The notes under the pieces were generated by a model. That model did no database searches. It saw nothing but the letters and a program-made list of their open reading frames with translations, and was not told the origin of the DNA. A DNA stretch of 64,000 nucleotides from Chthonobacter albigriseus (GTDB taxonomy: Bacteria; Pseudomonadota; Alphaproteobacteria; Rhizobiales; Pleomorphomonadaceae). The DNA is taken from positions 310,001 through 374,000 of the forward strand of contig NZ_JACDIT010000001.1 in the NCBI RefSeq assembly GCF_013839445.1, read 5' to 3'. The position numbers and the translations under genes were made by a program. This document shows, one piece after another, positions 1-8,492 of this stretch (the stretch's first letter is position 1; each line of letters opens with the position of its first letter).

Positions 1-1241
1 TCGCCGGGGGTGCGGAAGGTCATGGCGACAGCAACCGGACCGAAGATCTCGACCTCGGCGACGGTGGACGCCGGCTCGACGCCGGTGAACAGGCTGGGCG
101 GGAAGAAGCAGCCGCTCGCCGGGATCGGCGCGGAGGACTGGAACAACGTGCCGCCCTCGGCCTTGCCCTTCTCGACGAGCGCACGGATGCGCTCCAGTTG
201 GACTGGCGCGACGATGGCGCCCATGTCGATCGACTTGTCGAGGGGGTCGCCGACGCGCAGCGTCTCCATCCGGGCGCGCAGGCGGGCGTAGAAGCGCTCG
301 GCGATGCCCTCCTGGACCAGCAGGCGGGAGCCGGCGCAGCAGACCTGGCCCTGGTTGAACCAGATGGCGTCGACAACGCCCTCGACCGCAGCGTCGAGGT
401 CCGCGTCCTCGAAGACGATGAAGGGCGACTTGCCGCCGAGCTCGAGGGAGAGCTTCTTGCCGCTGCCTGCGGTGGATTCGCGGATCAGCCGGCCGACCTC
501 GGTGGAGCCGGTGAAGGCGACCTTGTCGACATCAGGATGACCGGCGAGGGCGGCGCCGGTGGTGCCGTCGCCGTTGACGATGTTGACCACGCCCGGGGGC
601 AGCCCCGCCTCGCGGCAGATCTCGGCGAAGGCGATGGCGGTAAGCGGGGTGAACTCGGCGGGTTTCAGGACGACCGTGTTGCCGGCGGCGAGCGCCGGGG
701 CGATCTTCCAGGCCAGCATCAGGAGCGGGAAGTTCCAGGGGATGATCTGGCCGCAGACGCCGACCGGACGATGGTCCGGGAACTCGGTGTCGAGGATCTC
801 GGCCCATCCGGCATGATGGTAGAAGTGGCGGGCGACGAGCGGGATGTCGATGTCGCGGGATTCGCGGATCGGTTTGCCGTTGTCCATCGACTCCAGGACG
901 GCGAGGAACCGCTCACGCTTCTGGACGAGCCGGGCGAGCGCATAGAGGTGGCGGGCGCGGGCGTGGCCGGGAAGCGCCGACCAGGCGGGGAAGGCGCGGC
1001 GGGCGGCAGCGACGGCGCGGTCGACGTCCTCGGCGGTGCCTTCGGCGACCCGGGCGAGAAGCTGGTCACGGGCCGGGTCGCGGACCTCGAAGGTCGCACC
1101 GGACGACGACGGGGCGAAGGCGCCGTCGATGAAGTGACCGAAGCCGTCCGGGTGGGCGGCGAGCCAGGCCTTGACGTGGTCGTTGGCTTCCGGAGAGGGG
1201 CCGTAGTCCATGGTGCGGAGAATGTCGCGGATCTCGGTCAT
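1..1241 (-). CDS. NAD(P)+-dependent aldehyde dehydrogenase, 3' end outside window
   Basis: Oxidises an aldehyde to the acid with NAD(P)+. The reading frame starts at ATG 1241 (MTEIRDILRTMDYGP) and is open to the window edge, so the last part is missing; 413 codons are present of a family length near 480-500. Visible family hallmarks are the nucleotide-binding segment with IIPWNFPLLM, FTGSTEVG, the general-base Glu in LELGGKSP (about residue 267) and the catalytic Cys in GQVCCAGSR (residue 301). It lies 11 bp downstream of deoC on the same strand. An aldehyde dehydrogenase beside deoC is common in Hyphomicrobiales and suggests it removes the acetaldehyde released by DeoC. Substrate is inferred from this context only. 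Confidence 0.93.
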   Translation of the reverse strand, partial: MTEIRDILRTMDYGPSPEANDHVKAWLAAHPDGFGHFIDGAFAPSSSGATFEVRDPARDQLLARVAEGTAEDVDRAVAAARRAFPAWSALPGHARARHLYALARLVQKRERFLAVLESMDNGKPIRESRDIDIPLVARHFYHHAGWAEILDTEFPDHRPVGVCGQIIPWNFPLLMLAWKIAPALAAGNTVVLKPAEFTPLTAIAFAEICREAGLPPGVVNIVNGDGTTGAALAGHPDVDKVAFTGSTEVGRLIRESTAGSGKKLSLELGGKSPFIVFEDADLDAAVEGVVDAIWFNQGQVCCAGSRLLVQEGIAERFYARLRARMETLRVGDPLDKSIDMGAIVAPVQLERIRALVEKGKAEGGTLFQSSAPIPASGCFFPPSLFTGVEPASTVAEVEIFGPVAVAMTFRTPG

Positions 1242-1252
1242 CGGAGCCTCTC

Positions 1253-2221
1253 TCAGGCGAGCGCGTGGCGGGAGGTCGAGGCGTAGCGACCGGTGACGTA
1301 GTGCTCGAGCTGGCGCTCGATGTCGGCGAGCATGGAGCTGGCGCCGAGGCGGAAGAGATCCGGCTCCAGCCAGGGCGCGCCGAGTTCCTCCTTCATCAGG
1401 AACAGCCAGTTCAGGGCGTCCTTGGCGGTCTTCAGGCCGCCGGCGGGCTTGAAGCCGACGCGCTCGCCGGTGAGTTCGCCGTAGTCGCGCAAGGCGCGGA
1501 CCATGACGAGGCTGACGGGCAGCGTGGCGTTGATATCCTCCTTGCCGGTGGAGGTCTTGATGAAGTCCGCCCCGGCCTGCATGGCAACCATCGACGCCTT
1601 GTAGACGTTGCGCAGGGTCTTCAGGTCGCCGGTGGCGAGGATCGCCTTGAGGTGCGCGTCGCCGCAGGCCTCGCGCATGGCGGCGACCTCGTCATAGAGC
1701 GCCTGCCAGTCCTGCGTCAGGACATGGGCGCGGGTGATGACGATGTCGATCTCCTCGGCGCCCTCGCCCACGGCGTAGCGGATCTCGTCGAGCCGCTGGG
1801 GCAACGGGGTGAGGCCGGCGGGAAAGCCGGTCGCGACGGAGGCGACCGGGATGCCGGACCCTTCAAGCGCCTTCACTGCGGGGGCGACCATGGTGGGATA
1901 GACACAGACGGCGCCGACCTTGGGCGGTGCGTCGGCAAGGCCGAGGCCCTCCACGATGTCCTCGCGCAGGGGCCGGCGGGCCTTCATGGCGAGGCGGTGG
2001 ACGCGGCCCGGGGTGTCATCGCCGGCGAGCGTAGTGAGATCGATGCAGGTGATCGCCTTCACCAGCCAGGCGGCCTGGTATTCCTTCTTGACCGACCGGC
2101 GGGTGGGCAGGCTCGCCGCCCGGCGCTCGGCGGCGGAGAGATTGACCTGGATCGCCTCGAACCACTCGGGGGTGAGCGGCGTCCCGGCATTGCGCTTCAG
2201 ATTGCTCGTCATCTCGTCCAT
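1253..2221 (-). CDS. deoC: deoxyribose-phosphate aldolase
   Basis: Cleaves 2-deoxyribose-5-phosphate to glyceraldehyde-3-phosphate and acetaldehyde in cytosolic deoxynucleoside catabolism. The 322-residue protein is of the long DeoC type. It shows the TIM-barrel signatures VCVYPTMV, VATGFPAG, EIDIVI and the Schiff-base lysine in FIKTSTGK (K222). The start at ATG 2221 has only a weak ribosome-binding site, and an ATG three codons downstream is an equally possible start. It is the first gene of a two-gene unit with the aldehyde dehydrogenase downstream. About 140 bp separate it from the CdsA-like gene upstream on the same strand. Confidence 0.95.
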   Translation of the reverse strand: MDEMTSNLKRNAGTPLTPEWFEAIQVNLSAAERRAASLPTRRSVKKEYQAAWLVKAITCIDLTTLAGDDTPGRVHRLAMKARRPLREDIVEGLGLADAPPKVGAVCVYPTMVAPAVKALEGSGIPVASVATGFPAGLTPLPQRLDEIRYAVGEGAEEIDIVITRAHVLTQDWQALYDEVAAMREACGDAHLKAILATGDLKTLRNVYKASMVAMQAGADFIKTSTGKEDINATLPVSLVMVRALRDYGELTGERVGFKPAGGLKTAKDALNWLFLMKEELGAPWLEPDLFRLGASSMLADIERQLEHYVTGRYASTSRHALA

Positions 2222-2362
2222 GTCCCGACCGAAGCTTCGCCTCCGCAGCCGGCCAACGGCCAGCGGGGGCGCTCCCGTCTTCGGTTTCTTATCATCAGGA
2301 GTACGGTTCTATCCGGGTTGCGGGCAACGATCCATACGCTTCGAACGGGTTATGCCCGCCGG

Positions 2363-3304
2363 TCAGACCGTCCACCAATAGCGGACGAGGTGGAAGAAGA
2401 TGGGCGCGGCGAAGATCACCGAGTCCAGCCGGTCGAGCATGCCGCCGTGGCCCTCGATCATGCGGCCCCAGTCCTTCACGCCGCGGTCGCGCTTGATGGC
2501 GGACATGACTAGCCCGCCGAAGAAGCCCATCAGCGTGATGACGAGCGAGAGCCCGGCGGCCTGGAGCGGGCTGAACGGCGTGATCCACCAGAGCGAAGTC
2601 CCGAGCAGAACGGCGCTCGCGACGCCGCCGATCAGGCCTTCCCAGGTCTTCGACGGCGAAAGGTTGGGCGCTACCTTGTGACGGCCGTAGAGCTTGCCCC
2701 AGACGTACTGCAGGACGTCGCTGGACTGGACGACGATGACGAGAAAGGCAACGAGCAGCAGGCCCCTGCCCTCGTAACCCGGGATCGTCAGAGTAAGCAG
2801 CGCCGGTACGTGGCTCAGGCAGAAGATGCAGATCATCATCCCCCACTGCATCTCAGCCACCCGCTCCATGTAGCGGGTGGTGTCGCCGCGCAGAGCCGCG
2901 ATGATGGGGAGGATTAGGAAACCGTAGACGGGAATGAAGATGGCGTAGAGGCCGTACCACTCGATCCAGAGCAGGTAGTACTGCACCGGAAGGGCGACGA
3001 AGAACATTGCCGCGAGGGCGTAGTGATCGGCGCGGCGCGTGTCGGTGATGGTCAGGAATTCGCGGAGGGCGGCGAAGGATGCGAAGGCAAAGAGCAGGAT
3101 GACACCCGTCTTGCCGGCGAGGAAGGACAGCCCGATCAAGGCGACCATCACCCACCAGGCCTTGATGCGGGCGTTGAGGTTCTCCACCACCGGGCTCGGC
3201 TTGTCGCCGGCGCGGCGGGCGAGCGCCCAACCGATCAGCGAAGCGACGGAGAGGAGGATGCCGATGCCGAGGAAGAGTAGCAGCGTCTGCTGGTGCATGG
3301 TCAT
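2363..3304 (-). CDS. CdsA-like phosphatidate cytidylyltransferase (YnbB type)
   Basis: Predicted integral membrane enzyme that makes CDP-diacylglycerol from phosphatidic acid and CTP. The 313-residue protein has about eight hydrophobic segments. It carries the CdsA signature near its C-terminus: SPSKTWEG, then SAIKRDRGVKDWG and GHGGMLDRLDS. It begins 2 nt after the stop of the acyltransferase gene, so the two are surely co-transcribed with the CDP-alcohol phosphotransferase. The sequence and neighbours recall E. coli YnbB, a CdsA paralogue, more than the housekeeping cdsA, which normally sits with frr, uppS and dxr. It is therefore probably a second, dedicated CDP-DAG synthase; that role is an inference. 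Confidence 0.85.
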   Translation of the reverse strand: MTMHQQTLLLFLGIGILLSVASLIGWALARRAGDKPSPVVENLNARIKAWWVMVALIGLSFLAGKTGVILLFAFASFAALREFLTITDTRRADHYALAAMFFVALPVQYYLLWIEWYGLYAIFIPVYGFLILPIIAALRGDTTRYMERVAEMQWGMMICIFCLSHVPALLTLTIPGYEGRGLLLVAFLVIVVQSSDVLQYVWGKLYGRHKVAPNLSPSKTWEGLIGGVASAVLLGTSLWWITPFSPLQAAGLSLVITLMGFFGGLVMSAIKRDRGVKDWGRMIEGHGGMLDRLDSVIFAAPIFFHLVRYWWTV

Positions 3305-3306
3305 GG

Positions 3307-3951
3307 TCAGCCGCCCCCCGGTCGGCGAAGGTCCAGGAGCGTGGTGCGGGTGCGGTCGAGGAAGGACGCCTTGTCCTCCCCGTCCTGCAGGCGCGTCGGC
3401 GCTCCAAAGGTGACTGTGCAGAGAAGCGGAACCGGCAGGAACTCGCCCTTCGGCATCACGCGATTCAGGTTGTCGATGTAGACCGGCACGAGTTCGACCT
3501 CCGGCCGCTTCCGGGCGAGGTGGAAGAGACCCGCCTTGAAGGGAAGCAACGGCTCGTCGGTGGTGTTGCGGGTCCCCTCCGGAAACAGGATCAGCGACTG
3601 GCCGGCGTCGAGCGCGGAGACCATGGCGTCGATCGGATCGGCGCGGCGGGCGGCCGGATTGCGGTCGATCAGGACGGCGCGGAAGACCTCGCGTCCGAGG
3701 AAGCGCCGAATCCGGTCCGCCTCCCAGTAGTCCGCTCCGGCGACCGGCCGGGTGCGCTGGCGCAAGGCCGCAGGAAGGACGGTCCAGATCAGGACGAAAT
3801 CGCCGTGGCTGGCGTGGTTGGCGAAGTAGACGCGGGGAACCGGCGCCGGCGTGCAGCCGAACCAGTTTCCGCGCACGCCGGTGACGACGCGGGCGAAACC
3901 GGTGACGCAGACGGCTGCGATGGGGGCGAGGACACGGGCGAGCACGGTCAT
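3307..3951 (-). CDS. 1-acylglycerol-3-phosphate acyltransferase family (PlsC-like)
   Basis: Predicted to acylate lysophosphatidic acid, or a related lysolipid, at the inner membrane. The 214-residue protein has one N-terminal hydrophobic segment, the NHASHGDF block (NH-x4-D active site) and FPEGTRN, followed by VPVYIDNL. I chose ATG 3951 because GGAGG lies 8 nt upstream and because it leaves 25 bp after the stop of the preceding gene. An upstream in-frame start at 3999 would overlap that gene. It sits between the CDP-alcohol phosphotransferase and the CdsA-like gene, so one operon could supply acyl donor transfer, CDP-DAG formation and head-group exchange. Confidence 0.87.
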   Translation of the reverse strand: MTVLARVLAPIAAVCVTGFARVVTGVRGNWFGCTPAPVPRVYFANHASHGDFVLIWTVLPAALRQRTRPVAGADYWEADRIRRFLGREVFRAVLIDRNPAARRADPIDAMVSALDAGQSLILFPEGTRNTTDEPLLPFKAGLFHLARKRPEVELVPVYIDNLNRVMPKGEFLPVPLLCTVTFGAPTRLQDGEDKASFLDRTRTTLLDLRRPGGG

Positions 3952-3976
3952 GGCGCCGGCCTCCGGTTGCGGCGCG

Positions 3977-4603
3977 TCATCGGGCGGCCCCTTCCCCACG
4001 CGCGGCCGCCTCGGCCAGGCCGCGGGCGACCCGATTCCAGATGGTCACCACTAGCAAAATGGCGAGGAGGGGCATCAGCACCGACAGCCAGTCCGGCAAA
4101 GCGCCGCCGATGCCGATCCAGAAGCCGAGCGTACCAAGCACCAGCGCGCGGTCGCTCTTGCCGAGCGGGCCGTCGTAGCGCCTGGAGGCGCCGACGGTCG
4201 TTCCGAGCGCACCGGCGAACTCGGACATCGCGGCGAAGACCGCGACGACGGCGACCGGGATGGCTCCGAAGGGCGGCAACGCTGCGAAGGGGAGCAGGAG
4301 TGCGGCATCGGAGACGACGTCGGAGAGTTCGTTGAGGTAGGCGCCGAGCCGGCTTTTCTGGCCGAACTCGCGGGCGAGCATGCCGTCGACCGCGTTGAGA
4401 GCCATGCGGACGAATATCCAGATTGGCAGCAGAAGGAAGGGCCAGCGCACAGGGGCTGCGGCGGCCACGGCGACCCCGAGGACAATCGAGCCGGCGGCGG
4501 CTGCGATCGTGACCCGGTTCGCCGTGGCCCCGCGACGGGCAAGACCCTCGACCATCGGCCGCAGCCAGTTCTGGAACCGCGGCTTCAAGTCGTAAAGGGT
4601 CAC
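3977..4603 (-). CDS. CDP-alcohol phosphatidyltransferase family protein (YnbA type)
   Basis: Predicted membrane enzyme that exchanges CMP of CDP-diacylglycerol (or another CDP-alcohol) for an alcohol. About six membrane segments are visible. The family motif reads N-x2-DG-x2-AR-x8-G-x3-N-x3-D: the first and third Asp of the usual D-x2-DG...D-x3-D pattern are Asn. As I recall, E. coli YnbA has the same substitutions, and the N-terminus TLYDLKPRFQ also resembles it. GTG 4603 is preferred for that similarity; TTG 4609 is in frame and neither has a good ribosome-binding site. It heads the operon with the acyltransferase and CdsA-like genes. The accepting alcohol cannot be told from sequence. Confidence 0.83.
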   Translation of the reverse strand: MTLYDLKPRFQNWLRPMVEGLARRGATANRVTIAAAAGSIVLGVAVAAAAPVRWPFLLLPIWIFVRMALNAVDGMLAREFGQKSRLGAYLNELSDVVSDAALLLPFAALPPFGAIPVAVVAVFAAMSEFAGALGTTVGASRRYDGPLGKSDRALVLGTLGFWIGIGGALPDWLSVLMPLLAILLVVTIWNRVARGLAEAAARGEGAAR

Positions 4604-4706
4604 GGTCAATGGCTTTCTGAAATCGGGAGGTGACGATCGAGGTGCCGAGCGTCACATGAAAGTCTTTTCAAATACTCTACCGGCTTGAAATCCAGGTGCC
4701 CGCCGA

Positions 4707-5033
4707 TCAGTTCGACTTGGGTTTGCGGACCAGGGCGGAGACGTTTTCTCCGACACGTGCCTCGACAGTGATCCAACGTGCTTCCTCGACCGGGCGGCCG
4801 TTCTCGGTCCGCAGGCATTCCGTCGGCAAATAAGGCCAGGTGGCGAGTTCGCAGGCCGGCACATCAATGACCGCGTCGCCGCGGCTCTCGGCGAGGAGGT
4901 GGGCAGCGGCCGCATCGGCCGGGTCGAAGGTTCCGGTCTGCTCGGCAGCGACGGGAGCCATCCCGGCGGCAATCGCGCCGAGCGAGACGATGACGGCTGC
5001 AATGGCCGCCTGACTGGTGAAGGACTTGAGCAT
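4707..5033 (-). CDS. small exported protein of unknown function
   Basis: A 108-residue protein that I do not recognise. Residues 1-30 form a clear Sec signal peptide (charged start, long Ala/Val/Ile core, AxA-like end at PVAAEQ). The mature part is about 78 residues with two Cys (VPACELATWP and PTECLRTENG) that could form a disulfide, as expected for a periplasmic protein. It stands alone between the lipid operon (same strand, about 100 bp away) and a divergent two-component system about 145 bp away. Presence of a good signal peptide and cysteines makes it likely to be real. Confidence 0.65.
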   Translation of the reverse strand: MLKSFTSQAAIAAVIVSLGAIAAGMAPVAAEQTGTFDPADAAAAHLLAESRGDAVIDVPACELATWPYLPTECLRTENGRPVEEARWITVEARVGENVSALVRKPKSN

Positions 5034-5179
5034 CGTGAAAAATCCGTTGTTCGAAACCGATGCAGCCTTTTAGGGGGCCAACATTTCAGGTGTTTTCCGC
5101 GAATGGCTGCTTTGTGTTTCAATTGTTTCGCGGATGGGTGTCGGCCTATAACCTTGAGGGTCATCCTTGCGGGGCGTCG

Positions 5180-5962
5180 ATGCGAGACACGCCAGATACT
5201 GCCAGGTCTAGCGAAACCGGTGCCGTCGGCGCCGCGCTCGTGCATGTGCTTGTGGTCGACGACGAGGCAGAGCTGCGCGAGATGGTGCGGGACTATCTCG
5301 CCCGCCACGGCTTTGCGGTCAGCACCGCGTCCGGCGGCGCGGACATGCGCGCGATTCTTGCCGAACGTCCCGTCCATGTCGTGGTGCTCGACCTCAAGAT
5401 GCCAGGCGAGGATGGCCTGACGCTGGCGCGCTACCTCCGCCAGTCGGGCGGAATCGGCATCATCATGCTGACGGCGAGCTCGGAAACGGTGGATCGGGTG
5501 GTGGGCCTGGAACTTGGTGCCGACGACTACATGTCCAAGCCGTTCGACCCACGCGAGCTGCTGGCACGGGTGCGCAGCCTGGTCCGGCGACTCACACCGC
5601 CCGGCCATACAGCGGGCGACCAACCGCAGGGCCGGCTCGGGCGCGAGATCAGGCTCGGCCGCTGCCTGCTCAACCTCGATTCGCAGAGGCTCTACAGCGT
5701 CGACGGGGAGGAGATCCCGCTGACGGCGATGGAGTTCGATCTGCTGAAGGCGTTTGCAGAGCGGCCGAACCGCGTGTTGTCGCGCGACCTGCTGTTGTCA
5801 TTGGCCCACAACAAGGACGGCGAGGCGTTCGACCGGAGCATCGACATCCGCGTGATGCGCCTGCGCAAGAAGATCGAAACCGACCCGGAAAAGCCGCGCG
5901 TGCTGAAGACCGTGCGCGGCGCGGGCTACATCTTCATTCCGGGCGGGGCGGAGGCATCATGA
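5180..5962 (+). CDS. OmpR/PhoB-family response regulator
   Basis: DNA-binding response regulator of 260 residues. The receiver domain (about residues 20-135) has the acidic pair in VVDDEAELRE, the phospho-acceptor Asp71 in VVLDLKMPGEDG, a Thr in IIMLTASS and Lys in MSKPFDP. The C-terminal winged helix (about 155-255) shows LTAMEFDLLKAFAERPNRVLSRDLLL and VRGAGYIF, typical of OmpR/PhoB. ATG 5180 is chosen because the frame upstream of it has no domain content. Its stop overlaps the start of the kinase gene by 4 nt (ATGA), so the pair is translationally coupled and very probably functions together. The signal is unknown. Confidence 0.93.
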   Translation: MRDTPDTARSSETGAVGAALVHVLVVDDEAELREMVRDYLARHGFAVSTASGGADMRAILAERPVHVVVLDLKMPGEDGLTLARYLRQSGGIGIIMLTASSETVDRVVGLELGADDYMSKPFDPRELLARVRSLVRRLTPPGHTAGDQPQGRLGREIRLGRCLLNLDSQRLYSVDGEEIPLTAMEFDLLKAFAERPNRVLSRDLLLSLAHNKDGEAFDRSIDIRVMRLRKKIETDPEKPRVLKTVRGAGYIFIPGGAEAS

Positions 5963-8040
5963 ACGGACCTGCCCTGCCCCGCGGACAGACGGGTGACCTG
6001 TCGGGCGCGATCGCCGACGTCGTGCGCCTGCTCCGTTCCGACCGCGACTGGACCGCCCGGATGCCGGAGATCCTCGCGCTGCTCGGCAACCGGCTCAACG
6101 TGTGCAGGGTCTACCTGTTCCAGATCCACGAACTGGCGGACGGACGGCTGGGGCAGACGTGCCGGCACGACTGGTCGGCCCCGGGGCTTGCCAGCCTGGC
6201 GGCGGATCCGCGCAACGTGGACGAGGCTTTTGGCGTCGACCCGCTGTTCGAGGAATGGACCGCGCGGCGGCGGCGGGGCGAGACGATCCATGGCCATACC
6301 CGCGACCTGACCGGTTATCTGCGCGACGACTTCGAGCACCAGCGAATCAAGTCCTTCCTGTCGATCCCGATCATGGTCAACGGTCTCTGGTGGGGGCACA
6401 TCGGCTTCGACGATTGCGAAGTGGAGCGGGACTGGACGGAGGCCGAGCGATCGGTGCTCGAGTCGGTGGCCTACCTCATCGGCAACGCCATCGAACTGTC
6501 CGGCTCCAGTCTGGTGATGAGCGAGGCGAGCCGACAGGCGATGCTGAACACCGCGCTCGACGGGATCGTGGTGATCGACGAGGAAAGCCGCGTGCTGGAA
6601 TTCAACCCGGCCGCCGAGGCGATGTTCGGTCACGACCGTGCCAGCGTGCTCGGCCGCCGGCTATCGGACTGCATCATTCCCCACGAGGAGCGCGAACACC
6701 ACGAGGCCGGGTTCAGACGTTACCTCGCCGGCGGACCGTCCCGGATGATGGGTCGGCGCGTGGAGGCTAACGGCCTGAAGGCGGACGGGAGCCTGATTCC
6801 TGTCGAACTGACGATCACGGAGATCCATGTCGCGCATCGGCGCCTGTTCGTGGCCTATCTGCGCGACCTCACCGAGCGGCGGGCCGCGGAGGCCGAGGTC
6901 GCCCGGCAGCGGAACGCCCGGTATCAGAGCGAGAAGATGTCGGCACTCGGATCCCTGCTCGCCGGGATCGCGCACGAGCTGAACAATCCTTTGTCGGTGG
7001 TCGTCGGGCGAGCGATCATGCTGGAGGAGGACTGCCGCGACGCGCGGCAGATGGACCAGATCCGCAGGCTGCGCGAGGCGGCTGAACGCTGTGCCCGCAT
7101 CGCTCAGACCTTCCTGAAGATGGCGCGCCAGAGCCCCACGGCGCGTCGCGCGACGCGGCTGGACCAGGTGGTGCACACGGCGCTGGAGATGGTGGGCTAT
7201 GCGGCGCGATCCAGCGGCGTGGAGGTGGTGCTCGACCTGCAACCGAACCTGCCGGCCACCCAGGCCGACAGCGACCAGATCGTGCAGGTCCTCGTCAACC
7301 TGATGATCAACGCCGTGCAGGCGATGGGCACGGTGGACGGGCCGCGCGTGCTGACCGTCCGCACGGGCATGGACGCCTTCCTGTCGCATCTCTCGATCGA
7401 GGTGGAGGATACGGGGCCCGGAGTCCCTGCCGCCCTGACGGCGCGGATCTTCGAGCCGTTCTTCACCACCAAGGACGTCGGGATGGGCACCGGGGTCGGG
7501 CTTGCGGTGAGCCAGGGGATGATCGCTTCCCACAACGGCAGCCTGTCGGTGGAGAACGTCCCGGGCGGCGGGGCCCGGTTCCGCGTGTCGCTGCCGATCG
7601 AGGCCCCGCTGGCACCGGCGTTGGACACCGCGGTTCCGCCGCCCGCCAAAGCGCCGGGCGGGCTCAGCGTGCTGGTGGTCGACGACGAGCCGGAGGTAGC
7701 CGATCTGATCCGTGAGATTCTCACGCGGGCCGGCCACAGCGTAGACGTCGCGGAAAACGGCAAAGCAGGGCTGCGCAGAACGGAGGACCGCCGCTACGAT
7801 GCGGTGTTCTGCGACCTCAGGATGCCTGAACTCGATGGACGGGGGTTCCGCAGCGCCCTTGCACGGCGGGATCCGGAGCTGGCGGACCGGATCGTGTTCG
7901 TGACCGGCGATCACTTCGGCCAGGGTGTTGACGCCGGTTTCGTGGACGGCTGCCCGGTGATCGAGAAGCCGTTTCGGGCAACGGACGTGCTGGCCGCGCT
8001 GCCGAACGGCGACGCTCGACAGCCGGCTCGAAGTCTCTGA
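5959..8040 (+). CDS. hybrid sensor histidine kinase (GAF-PAS-HisKA-HATPase-REC)
   Basis: A 693-residue cytoplasmic hybrid kinase with no membrane segment. Domains in order: GAF-like sensor (about 25-175), PAS (about 185-305), HisKA with His339 in GIAHELNNPLS, HATPase_c with NLMINAVQA, DTGPGVP and GMGTGVGLAVS (about 440-550), and a C-terminal receiver (about 568-690) with Asp619 in CDLRMPELDG and Lys in IEKPF. The kinase core is of the NtrB-like HELNNPL class. It overlaps the response-regulator gene. The attached receiver implies either a phosphorelay or self-inhibition before phosphate reaches the separate regulator. A soluble GAF/PAS input suggests an internal cue. Confidence 0.92.
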   Translation: MNGPALPRGQTGDLSGAIADVVRLLRSDRDWTARMPEILALLGNRLNVCRVYLFQIHELADGRLGQTCRHDWSAPGLASLAADPRNVDEAFGVDPLFEEWTARRRRGETIHGHTRDLTGYLRDDFEHQRIKSFLSIPIMVNGLWWGHIGFDDCEVERDWTEAERSVLESVAYLIGNAIELSGSSLVMSEASRQAMLNTALDGIVVIDEESRVLEFNPAAEAMFGHDRASVLGRRLSDCIIPHEEREHHEAGFRRYLAGGPSRMMGRRVEANGLKADGSLIPVELTITEIHVAHRRLFVAYLRDLTERRAAEAEVARQRNARYQSEKMSALGSLLAGIAHELNNPLSVVVGRAIMLEEDCRDARQMDQIRRLREAAERCARIAQTFLKMARQSPTARRATRLDQVVHTALEMVGYAARSSGVEVVLDLQPNLPATQADSDQIVQVLVNLMINAVQAMGTVDGPRVLTVRTGMDAFLSHLSIEVEDTGPGVPAALTARIFEPFFTTKDVGMGTGVGLAVSQGMIASHNGSLSVENVPGGGARFRVSLPIEAPLAPALDTAVPPPAKAPGGLSVLVVDDEPEVADLIREILTRAGHSVDVAENGKAGLRRTEDRRYDAVFCDLRMPELDGRGFRSALARRDPELADRIVFVTGDHFGQGVDAGFVDGCPVIEKPFRATDVLAALPNGDARQPARSL

Positions 8041-8045
8041 CCGGA

Positions 8046-8240
8046 CTACTTCTCTTCGGCGATCAGGGTCTCGACCGCGACAATCGTGTTCTCAAGATCG
8101 GAGATGCGGCGGATCATGTTCTCGGGCGGCAGCTGACCCGACCGGGCTGCACTGAGAATCAGTTCACGCTGCGCACCGCGCAAACGCTCGGACAGCTGGG
8201 TCAGGGATCGCACAAGATCCGCGTTTTCGGTCTTTGCCAC
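8046..8240 (-). CDS. small helical protein of unknown function
   Basis: A 64-residue protein, mostly charged and helical, with heptad-like Leu spacing (LTQLSERLRGAQREL and ISDLENTIVAVETLI), so a short coiled coil or helical hairpin is likely. It starts at GTG 8240 with AGGA 6 nt upstream and ends 5 bp from the convergent kinase stop. I do not recognise a family. A correct ribosome-binding site and the non-random composition make it a plausible real gene. It could be a small partner of the neighbouring two-component system, but only position suggests that. Confidence 0.6.
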   Translation of the reverse strand: MAKTENADLVRSLTQLSERLRGAQRELILSAARSGQLPPENMIRRISDLENTIVAVETLIAEEK

Positions 8241-8424
8241 GTTGAATCCTGCAATGCATTCTGAAATCGTTCGAGTGCGTTCGCGCTCGAAGATTACTGC
8301 TATTTGCTGGACTGCTGTTGATCAAGGCAAATCTTGCGAAATGCCTTACGAACGGCTTGCCCCTGCAAGGGGACAACTTTACGTGGCACAAGTCTACGCG
8401 CCAGCCGGCCAGGCGAGAGGCTGC

Positions 8425-8450
8425 GGGCCGCCCCTCCCGGCATGCGGCCC
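8425..8450 (-). terminator. possible weak stem-loop downstream of livF
   Basis: GGGCCGC (8425-8431) pairs with GCGGCCC (8444-8450) around a 12-nt loop, about 40 nt after the livF stop. There is no T-run, so this may be a Rho-dependent end or a 3' stabilising hairpin. Confidence 0.3.
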
Positions 8451-8492
8451 AACCTGGGAACGCCGGCGGGTCGGAACCGAGCGCGGACGGCG

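Noticed and set aside
8270-8291. Inverted repeat TTCGAG / CTCGAA near the small helical gene
   Set aside because: Six-base arms only, with no promoter or terminator context; within chance expectation for this GC content.
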